From positions 1 to 10,127 of the forward strand of contig JBJEPV010000100.1 of the NCBI GenBank assembly GCA_051881415.1: a stretch of DNA of 10,127 nt, read 5' to 3'. This DNA is from Fimenecus sp051881415. Its GTDB lineage: Bacteria > Bacillota > Clostridia > Oscillospirales > Acutalibacteraceae. The notes beneath the pieces were generated by a model that ran no database searches, was not told the DNA's origin, and saw nothing but the letters and a program-made list of their open reading frames with translations. A program made the position numbers and the translations under genes. Below are positions 1 through 4,504 of this stretch, piece by piece; positions within the stretch are counted from its first letter, which is position 1, and each line of letters starts with the position of its first letter.

Positions 1-1
1 A

Positions 2-772
2 GACCTTGTGGAGATTATGCGCATCCTGCGGTCGGAAAACGGTTGCCCGTGGGACCGGGAGCAAACGCACGAAAGTATTCGGAAAAATTTCATTGAGGAA
101 ACCTACGAGGTCATTGAAGCCATCAACAAAGCGGACAGTCATCTGCTGTGCGAGGAATTGGGCGACGTGCTCATGCAGGTTGTGTTCCACGCGCAAATGG
201 AAGCGGAAAAACAAGTGTTTGATTTTTCCGATGTCGCCGACGGCGTTTGCAAAAAACTGATTGAACGCCACCCGCACGTGTTCGGCGATGTGCAGGTGCA
301 ATCCGCAGACGATGTCCTTGTGAATTGGGACAAGATTAAATCCGCCAAAAAACAGCGCAAAACCACGGCAGATAAAATGCAGTCCGTCCCGCGGGAGCTC
401 CCCGCGCTCATGCGCGCGGACAAAATCCAAAGTCAGGCGGCAAAGGTCGGCTTTGATTGGGACTCGCCCGACGGCGCACTGCAAAAAATTCCCGAAGAAA
501 CCGCAGAACTGTTACAGGCGGTTTCGGCAGATGACCGCGACAATACCTTTGAGGAACTCGGGGATTTGCTGTTTGCCGCAGTCAATGCGGCGCGCAAATT
601 GCGTATCGACGCCGAGGAAGCCCTCACCGCCGCGACGGACAAGTTCCAGGCCCGTTTTATAAAGGTGGAAGCGCTTGCAAAGAACCGTGGTATTGATATG
701 GAAAATACCCCGTTGGAAACCCTTGACCGACTGTGGGACGAGGTCAAAGCGGCAGAAAAGCAAGAATCTTAA
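2..772 (+). CDS. mazG: Nucleoside triphosphate pyrophosphohydrolase MazG (5' end cut by window)
   Basis: MazG hydrolyses (d)NTPs to the monophosphate and pyrophosphate in the cytoplasm, cleaning the nucleotide pool of non-canonical nucleotides. The protein has the duplicated MazG architecture. Counting from a GTG at 8, the first domain carries EETYE (30-34) and EELGD (49-53), and the second EETAE (163-167) and EELGD (182-186). These are the Glu/Asp-rich Mg-binding EExxE...ExxD helices. The family signature NGCPWDREQTHESI sits at the N terminus and DKFQARF near residues 211-217. Reading is open to base 2 (Asp-Leu-Val before the GTG), and family members normally have residues before this point, so the true start is probably upstream of the window and GTG 8 is not the start. 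At least 256 residues are present, against 263 in E. coli MazG, so little is missing. It lies 45 nt upstream of hup, the usual Firmicutes arrangement. Confidence 0.93.
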   Translation, partial: DLVEIMRILRSENGCPWDREQTHESIRKNFIEETYEVIEAINKADSHLLCEELGDVLMQVVFHAQMEAEKQVFDFSDVADGVCKKLIERHPHVFGDVQVQSADDVLVNWDKIKSAKKQRKTTADKMQSVPRELPALMRADKIQSQAAKVGFDWDSPDGALQKIPEETAELLQAVSADDRDNTFEELGDLLFAAVNAARKLRIDAEEALTAATDKFQARFIKVEALAKNRGIDMENTPLETLDRLWDEVKAAEKQES

Positions 773-784
773 CGGTTCGCCGTT
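771..784 (+). other. Small UUCG-loop hairpin at the mazG/hup junction
   Basis: AACGG-TTCG-CCGTT forms a 5-bp stem with a UUCG tetraloop, starting inside the mazG stop codon. The loop is closed by a G-C pair rather than the extra-stable C-G, and no T-tract follows. It is therefore not an intrinsic terminator; it could protect or mark a processing point in a mazG-hup transcript, or be chance. Confidence 0.3.
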
Positions 785-817
785 TAGAGATATATCAAAA
801 AAACGGAGGAAAACAAA

Positions 818-1090
818 ATGAATAAGACAGAACTCATCGCAGCAGTCGCAGAGAAAGCAGGCCTTTCCAAGAAAGACGCAGACGCAGCCGTCGCAGCCGT
901 TTTTGATGCAATGACCGCAGAACTCAAAAAAGGCGAAAAAGTCCAGCTTATCGGCTTCGGCACCTTTGAAGTTCGTGAGCGTGCCGCAAAACAGGGCCGC
1001 AACCCCAAGACCGGCGAAGCAATGACCATCGCTGCTTCCAAGGTTCCCGCTTTCAAAGCAGGCAAAGCACTGAAAGACGCTGTGAAATAA
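818..1090 (+). CDS. hup: HU family nucleoid DNA-binding protein
   Basis: HU is a small basic dimer that bends and compacts DNA and assists replication, repair and recombination. At 90 residues it matches the family norm of about 90-92. The N-terminal helices (MNKTELIAAVAEKAGLSKKD) are followed by the core VQLIGFGTFEVRERAA at 42-57. The DNA-contacting beta arm begins with RNPKTGEAM (61-69), where Pro63 is the residue that intercalates into DNA in this family. The C terminus KVPAFKAGKALKDAV is also typical. The start is set by a strong GGAGG site at about 804-809. Codon use is biased towards AAA/GCA, and a strong terminator follows at once, both consistent with a highly expressed gene. mazG is upstream and rqcP downstream. 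I see no convincing promoter in the 45-nt gap before it, so it may be transcribed from within or upstream of mazG. Confidence 0.97.
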   Translation: MNKTELIAAVAEKAGLSKKDADAAVAAVFDAMTAELKKGEKVQLIGFGTFEVRERAAKQGRNPKTGEAMTIAASKVPAFKAGKALKDAVK

Positions 1091-1108
1091 GCATTTTTCA
1101 AAGATTTC

Positions 1109-1144
1109 GGCAGAGGGGTTTTGTTCCCTCTGCCTTTCTTTTTT
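1109..1144 (+). terminator. Intrinsic terminator after hup, abutting the rqcP ribosome binding site
   Basis: A perfect 9-bp stem (GGCAGAGGG at 1109-1117 with CCCTCTGCC at 1126-1134), an 8-nt loop and the T-tract TTTCTTTTTT (1135-1144) make a classic Rho-independent terminator. The T-tract runs directly into AGGAG, the rqcP ribosome binding site, so rqcP expression depends on read-through or on a promoter I cannot see. Confidence 0.9.
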
Positions 1145-1156
1145 AGGAGTATTTTT

Positions 1157-1399
1157 ATGCGATTGGATAAATATTTAAAGGTCTCCCGCATTGTCAAGCG
1201 CCGCACGGTGGCAAATGAGATTTGCGACGCCAAGCACGCCGCGGTTAACGGCAAGGTTGCACGCGCGTCCTATGATGTTAAGGTCGGCGATATTATCGAA
1301 TTGACCTTCGGCGCGAGCACGAAAAAATACGAGGTGCTCGAAGTGACCGAGTACGCCACCAAAGAGTCCGCGGGGCAAATGTATCGGGAAATCGGGTAA
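1157..1399 (+). CDS. rqcP: RqcP/YabO S4-domain RNA-binding protein (ribosome quality control)
   Basis: An 80-residue S4 RNA-binding domain protein. The pattern MRLDKYLKVSRIVKRRT at the start, then VNGKVARASYDVKVGD (30-44) and a C-terminal QMYREIG, matches B. subtilis YabO, now called RqcP. That protein binds obstructed 50S subunits and helps RqcH add C-terminal alanine tails to stalled chains. An HslR-type heat-shock S4 protein is the alternative, but length and position after mazG-hup favour RqcP. The ATG at 1157 is preceded by AGGAG at 1145-1149 with 7-nt spacing. The reading frame is open further upstream to about 1121, but that part lies inside the hup terminator and was rejected. In many Clostridia the next genes are yabP, yabQ and divIC; here none follows. 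Confidence 0.9.
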   Translation: MRLDKYLKVSRIVKRRTVANEICDAKHAAVNGKVARASYDVKVGDIIELTFGASTKKYEVLEVTEYATKESAGQMYREIG

Positions 1400-1432
1400 A
1401 TGTTCAAAAAGAAACTGCGCTCGGAGAATTGA
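1400..1432 (+). pseudogene. Ten-codon ORF fused to the rqcP stop (possible gene remnant)
   Basis: An ATG overlaps the rqcP stop (TAAATG) and opens a 10-residue basic ORF, MFKKKLRSEN, ending at TGA. No ribosome binding site is placed for it beyond possible coupling to rqcP. It may be the surviving start of a lost downstream gene of the mazG-hup-yabO cluster, where a basic N terminus such as that of a DivIC/FtsB-type protein would fit, or simply chance. Confidence 0.2.
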
Positions 1433-1482
1433 CAAAGTCCAAATAGAAGGACATATCTTAAGCTTTGCATTGGTGTTTTCTC

Positions 1483-1511
1483 TTGAAAGTTGCTATCATA
1501 TATTTGATAAA
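1483..1511 (+). promoter_or_regulatory. Putative sigma-A promoter with operator-like inverted repeat
   Basis: TTGAAA (1483-1488), a 17-nt spacer and GATAAA (1506-1511) resemble a vegetative promoter; the -10 is imperfect. The expected start near 1518 leaves a short leader before GGAGAG (1521-1526) and the ATG at 1534, so promoter, ribosome site and ORF line up. The inverted repeat TATCA-N6-TGATA (1494-1509) overlaps the -10 and could be an operator. Confidence 0.55.
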
Positions 1512-1533
1512 AAACGAAGCGGAGAGACATTAT

Positions 1534-1602
1534 ATGTGGTTTTTTACAGGTTTCGTTATTGGTTTGCTTAAATCATTTGCAAAATTATTGAAATATTATT
1601 AG
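1534..1602 (+). CDS. 22-residue cationic amphipathic peptide (unrecognised small ORF)
   Basis: The ORF starts MWFFTGFVIGLL and ends KLLKYY. It has three lysines (13, 17, 20), no acidic residues and an otherwise hydrophobic sequence. Polar or small residues at 6, 10, 13, 14, 17 and 20 recur every three to four positions, which would make a one-sided amphipathic helix with an aromatic N terminus. GGAGAG at 1521-1526 is 7 nt before the ATG, and a plausible promoter lies just upstream. It stops 14 nt before the likely TTG start of the next gene, so the two are probably co-transcribed. Possible roles are a membrane-active peptide (phenol-soluble-modulin-like or type I toxin-like), a leader peptide for the next gene, or a chance ORF. 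I do not recognise a family, and a 22-codon ORF is weak evidence on its own. Confidence 0.45.
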   Translation: MWFFTGFVIGLLKSFAKLLKYY

Positions 1603-1616
1603 AAGAGGTGTTTCAT

Positions 1617-2072
1617 TTGACTGAAATCTCCAACAATCTTAAAGCGTCCAATATCATTCGCAGTAAACTTTTGCAATGCGGGGGCACAGCAGTATGCACT
1701 ACGTTGCGCGGGAAGGAACATATATTTGAAATTTGCAATCATAATCAAAGTTTTCGTTCGACAACAGGACTTTCCTCGAAGATATATGATTTTACCGTGT
1801 TTGATTGTGTGATAGATCTTTTATTGGAAAACGGTGGAACAGCCGTAGAAGGCGGAGGCAGAGGGAAAGATGATAAGCTGGGGTACGGAAGTGCAGGCTA
1901 TGATACAGTAACCGGTGCTATCGGCAAAAACTATGAGGGCAAAAAGCAAGGGGAGTCTGTTCTTTCTCCGACTTCCGTAATTTGTGCAATTATGGAGTGG
2001 GCAGGTCTCGTAGAGGTTCAGTATAAATATGTAAAACTATCAAATTCGTACAAGCAGCAACTTCTCGGATAA
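1617..2072 (+). CDS. Hypothetical 151-residue protein with repeated GGTAV motif
   Basis: I do not recognise this protein. The start chosen is TTG 1617, because AGAGGTG (1604-1610) sits 6 nt before it; GTG 1608 overlaps that site. It is a soluble, mixed-charge protein with no signal peptide or membrane span. It contains what looks like an internal duplication: KLLQCGGTAVCTTLRGK near the N terminus and LLLENGGTAVEGGGRGK in the middle share L-L-x-x-GGTAV-x(4)-RGK. The second half is Gly-rich (GGGRGKDDKLGYGSAGYD) and ends in an apparently folded segment rich in Val and Tyr (EWAGLVEVQYKYVKL). Base composition is clearly AT-richer than the flanking housekeeping genes, which suggests acquisition. 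It lies between a tiny peptide ORF and an RHH regulator on the same strand. A winged-helix-like or nucleic-acid-related role is possible, but nothing seen proves it. Confidence 0.75.
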   Translation: MTEISNNLKASNIIRSKLLQCGGTAVCTTLRGKEHIFEICNHNQSFRSTTGLSSKIYDFTVFDCVIDLLLENGGTAVEGGGRGKDDKLGYGSAGYDTVTGAIGKNYEGKKQGESVLSPTSVICAIMEWAGLVEVQYKYVKLSNSYKQQLLG

Positions 2073-2114
2073 ATCTTATTTCTGACTTTTTGTAGGATAT
2101 AAGAAATTTGTTTG

Positions 2115-2120
2115 TATAAT
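2115..2120 (+). promoter_or_regulatory. Candidate -10 box upstream of the RHH gene
   Basis: A perfect TATAAT lies 28 nt before the ATG at 2149. The best -35 is TTGTAG at 2090-2095 with a long 19-nt spacer, so promoter strength is uncertain. It would let the RHH gene be transcribed separately from the unknown gene ending at 2072. Confidence 0.45.
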
Positions 2121-2148
2121 GTTATCAAAATAGTATTGAGGTGTTTAT

Positions 2149-2340
2149 ATGGCGACCGACAGAATTCAAACGGGCATTCGTTTCACGCCCGAACTGCTCT
2201 ATAAAATTACATTTGTGGCGAAGCAAAACAAGCGCTCTTTAAACGCGCAATTAGAGTATTTGGCACAGACCTGTGTAAAAGCGTATGAAGCGGAAAACGG
2301 CGAAATCCCGATTGACGAAAACACCGTATACAGTAAATAA
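2149..2340 (+). CDS. Arc-like ribbon-helix-helix DNA-binding protein
   Basis: This 63-residue protein has the shape of a ribbon-helix-helix (Arc/MetJ/CopG class) domain. A short beta strand RIQTGIRFTP (5-14) would enter the DNA major groove as a dimer. Helix A follows (ELLYKITFVAKQNK), then the turn RSLNAQLEYLAQTCVKAYEAE with the S-x-N-x-x-L/I-E pattern found in Arc-type repressors. The C-terminal tail is acidic. It has a GAGGTG site at 2138-2143 and an ATG at 2149. Such proteins serve as antitoxin-like autorepressors, phage repressors or chromosomal regulators. No toxin of a known family is adjacent. The AT-rich setting next to two unrecognised ORFs makes a local regulator plausible, but the target is unknown. 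Confidence 0.75.
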   Translation: MATDRIQTGIRFTPELLYKITFVAKQNKRSLNAQLEYLAQTCVKAYEAENGEIPIDENTVYSK

Positions 2341-2346
2341 GCAAAA

Positions 2347-2376
2347 AATGCGCGCCCTAAACCTCGGGCGCGCATT
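2347..2376 (-). terminator. Terminator between convergent genes
   Basis: A perfect 11-bp GC-rich stem (AATGCGCGCCC with GGGCGCGCATT) encloses an 8-nt loop. Read on the minus strand it continues into ATTTTTTGC, a good T-tract, so it mainly ends the minus-strand methyltransferase gene. On the plus strand the stem follows the RHH stop by 6 nt but is followed only by a weak T-rich stretch, so it may act in both directions with less efficiency for the RHH gene. Confidence 0.85.
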
Positions 2377-2386
2377 GTGCTTTCTG

Positions 2387-3196
2387 TTACTTCTTTCGAT
2401 ACACCAAAATATAAAATTCCGTTTCGGTGGTTAAGGTGTGTAAGTCACGCAGTCTTGCCTGCTCTGCTTTGCCCGTTTTGTAATAATACGGCGTCATCAA
2501 AAACAGATTTTGTATGTCGTCGGCAGAGTGCAGGGTAATTTCGTTTTGCAGATGCACACTTTCCGAAAGGGTATATCCCGCACGGGTAAATGCGGCTACC
2601 TCGTTTTTGTAAGGCTTGTCATATATCGCCGTTTTTAAGTCATACAAATGCCGCGCCCCGGGAATGACTTCCAAAAGATACCCGCCCGATTTTAATACGC
2701 GCAAAAACTCCGTTTCACTGTACGGCGAAAAAATCTCAAACAGCAAATCCACGCTTTCGTCCGCCAGGGGGATACGAAACGCGCTTGCCACGGCGAATTG
2801 TGCCGCATGACAGCGCTTGGCGGCAAAATTGACCGCCTCTTTGGAAATATCGAACCCCAGCACCTGCATTTTGCCGCCGAGTGCGTCGGCAATCGCGGCG
2901 GTGTAATATCCCTCGCCGCAACCGCTGTCGAGCGCCGTGCCGTTTGTGACGGCGTATTTTTTTGTCGTTTCGGCGATGGCATTTTTCAGCGGCGCATACG
3001 CACCTGTTTCTAAAAATGCGCGGCGGGCACGCACCATATCCTTGTTGTCGCCGTGGGTTTTGTGCCCCGAAAAATGCGTCAGCAAATGCACATAGCCGGT
3101 TTTCGCTTTATCAAAATTGTGCCCGTTCGGGCAAATACACGTTTTTTCTGTATTTTTGAGCGCCGCACCGCAAACCGGACAGCAAAATCCAACCAT
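2387..3196 (-). CDS. rlmA: RlmA-family 23S rRNA (guanine N1) methyltransferase
   Basis: This 269-residue protein resembles the RlmA/TlrB family, which uses S-adenosylmethionine to methylate N1 of G745 (RlmAI, Gram-negatives) or G748 (RlmAII/TlrB, Gram-positives) in helix 35 of 23S rRNA, lining the peptide exit tunnel. An N-terminal zinc site is seen as C6, C9, C22 and H26 (CPVCG...CPNGHNFDKAK), followed by the family segment GYVHLL and GDNKDMVRARRAFLETGAY (49-67). The SAM-binding motif I is LDSGCGEGYY (89-98) and the motif II acidic residue is D116 in GFDIS. The catalytic-face segment is LLFEIFSPYSE (151-161). The start is fixed by GAGGTG on the minus strand (3202-3207). The gene stands alone, facing away from the aminotransferase. 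In TlrB-type enzymes this mark contributes to tylosin-class macrolide resistance; whether this protein does so cannot be read from sequence. Confidence 0.88.
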   Translation of the reverse strand: MVGFCCPVCGAALKNTEKTCICPNGHNFDKAKTGYVHLLTHFSGHKTHGDNKDMVRARRAFLETGAYAPLKNAIAETTKKYAVTNGTALDSGCGEGYYTAAIADALGGKMQVLGFDISKEAVNFAAKRCHAAQFAVASAFRIPLADESVDLLFEIFSPYSETEFLRVLKSGGYLLEVIPGARHLYDLKTAIYDKPYKNEVAAFTRAGYTLSESVHLQNEITLHSADDIQNLFLMTPYYYKTGKAEQARLRDLHTLTTETEFYILVYRKK

Positions 3197-3214
3197 AAAA
3201 ACACCTCAAAGCAC

Positions 3215-3243
3215 ATCATACCCCGAAACCGCGCAAAAAGCAA
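3215..3243 (-). promoter_or_regulatory. Promoter for rlmA (minus strand)
   Basis: On the minus strand TTGCTT (3243-3238), a 17-nt spacer and TATGAT (3220-3215) form a good vegetative promoter. The expected start is very close to the ribosome binding site, giving a very short leader. Confidence 0.6.
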
Positions 3244-3255
3244 TAGGCGCAAGGC

Positions 3256-3284
3256 TTGCGAAGACGGGGGAAGTGTGCTACAAT
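3256..3284 (+). promoter_or_regulatory. Promoter for the aminotransferase-rsmA operon (extended -10)
   Basis: TTGCGA (3256-3261), a 17-nt spacer and TACAAT (3279-3284) preceded by TG one base upstream give an extended -10 promoter. It is back-to-back with the rlmA promoter; the two -35 boxes are 12 nt apart. Confidence 0.7.
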
Positions 3285-3319
3285 AAAAAGAAAATTTAAG
3301 GCAAAAAGGAGTCCTTTTG

Positions 3320-4504
3320 ATGGAATATACATTTTCCAACCGTGTATCGGCGTTACAGCCGTCCGCCATTCGTGAAATTTTAAAGGCCACGGCAGACCCC
3401 GCAATTATTCCCTTTGCGGCGGGTAACCCCGACACGGCGGCGTTCCCCGTGGACGAGGTACGCGAAATCTCTGCGCGGATTTTAAAAGAAAACCCGATTA
3501 CCGCCCTGCAATACGGCGTGACGGAAGGCTATGCGCCTTTGCGCGAGCGCGTTTCGGCGTACATGAAAGAAAAACACAACATCGGGCGCGACTTTGACAG
3601 CCTGATTATCACCTCGGGGGCAACGCAGGTCATGGATTTGGCGACCAAATCCCTGTGCAACTTCGGCGATATCATCATTTGCGAAACGCCGTCGTTTATC
3701 GGCTCGTTAAACTGCTTCCGTTCTTACGGCGTGTCGTTGCGCGGCGTGCCGGTTGAGGCGGACGGTATGAATATGGAAATTTTGGAGCAAAAACTCAAAG
3801 AGAACAAAAATGTCCGTTTCATTTATACCATTCCGAACTTCCAAAATCCCTCGGGCGCGACAATGTCGCTTGCAAAGCGCAAACGGCTGTACGAACTTGC
3901 GAAGCAGTACGGCGTTTTGATTTTGGAGGACAACCCCTACGGCGATTTGCGTGTGGCAGGGGAGCATATCCCGCCGATTAAGAGTTTTGATGAGGACGGC
4001 ATTGTTATCTATGCCGGTTCGTTCTCAAAAGTGTTTGCGCCCGGCGTGCGCGTGGCATTCACGGTTGCGCCCGCCCCGATTGTGGCGAAAATGACCGTTT
4101 GCAAGCAGGGGCAGGATGTCCACACGCCTGTGTTCAACCAAATGCTGGTGGACGAATGGATGAAAACCACCGATTTTGAGGCGCATATCGACAAAATCCG
4201 TGCGATTTACCGCCGCAAGCTCAATTTGATGTGCGATTTGATTGATGAGAAATTGGGCGATTTCGTGCAGTATGTGCGCCCCGAGGGCGGTATGTTCGTT
4301 TGGTGCGAACTGCCCGCGCGCGTCAATATGATGGACTTCTGCAACAAGGCGGTCCAACATAAAGTTGCGGTTGTGCCGGGCAGTGCGTTCACCGTCGAGC
4401 CCGAGGAAACCACCAACTGCATTCGTATGAACTTCACCACACCCGCCGACGAACGCATCGTCGAGGGCATGGAAATTCTCGGGAAACTGAAAGATGAAGT
4501 ATAA
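3320..4504 (+). CDS. PLP-dependent class I/II aminotransferase (MocR/2-aminoadipate type)
   Basis: A 394-residue fold-type I aminotransferase. PLP is expected on K237 in YAGSFSKVFAPGVRVAF. Supporting motifs are GATQ (100-103), which holds the cofactor phosphate, NFQNPSG (173-179), EDNPYGDLR (203-211) with the Asp and Tyr that contact the PLP ring, and R369 in IRMNF, which binds the substrate alpha-carboxylate. There is no helix-turn-helix domain, so it is an enzyme rather than a MocR regulator. Family members act on amino donors such as 2-aminoadipate, aromatic or branched amino acids; the substrate cannot be told here. The ATG at 3320 has AAGGAG at 3306-3311 with 8-nt spacing; TTG 3317 is a poorer choice. 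Its end overlaps rsmA by 11 nt, so the two genes form an operon, although no functional link is obvious. Confidence 0.9.
   Translation: MEYTFSNRVSALQPSAIREILKATADPAIIPFAAGNPDTAAFPVDEVREISARILKENPITALQYGVTEGYAPLRERVSAYMKEKHNIGRDFDSLIITSGATQVMDLATKSLCNFGDIIICETPSFIGSLNCFRSYGVSLRGVPVEADGMNMEILEQKLKENKNVRFIYTIPNFQNPSGATMSLAKRKRLYELAKQYGVLILEDNPYGDLRVAGEHIPPIKSFDEDGIVIYAGSFSKVFAPGVRVAFTVAPAPIVAKMTVCKQGQDVHTPVFNQMLVDEWMKTTDFEAHIDKIRAIYRRKLNLMCDLIDEKLGDFVQYVRPEGGMFVWCELPARVNMMDFCNKAVQHKVAVVPGSAFTVEPEETTNCIRMNFTTPADERIVEGMEILGKLKDEV

Noticed and set aside
1121..1156. N-terminal extension of RqcP (starts at a TTG inside the hup terminator)
   Set aside because: It would be encoded by the terminator loop and T-tract, and lacks a ribosome site; ATG 1157 with AGGAG matches the family length.
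784..1254. 156-codon minus-strand frame opposite hup and rqcP
   Set aside because: It spans the terminator and two conserved plus-strand genes, with no supporting start signal.
1400..1533. Possible small RNA or riboswitch before the peptide ORF
   Set aside because: No stable long stem, conserved riboswitch core or terminator was found in this stretch; only a 4-bp GTCC/GGAC hairpin.
1534..2340. Classical type II toxin-antitoxin pair
   Set aside because: The RHH protein could be an antitoxin, but the neighbouring 151-residue protein shows no RelE, MazF, PIN, Fic or similar toxin motif.
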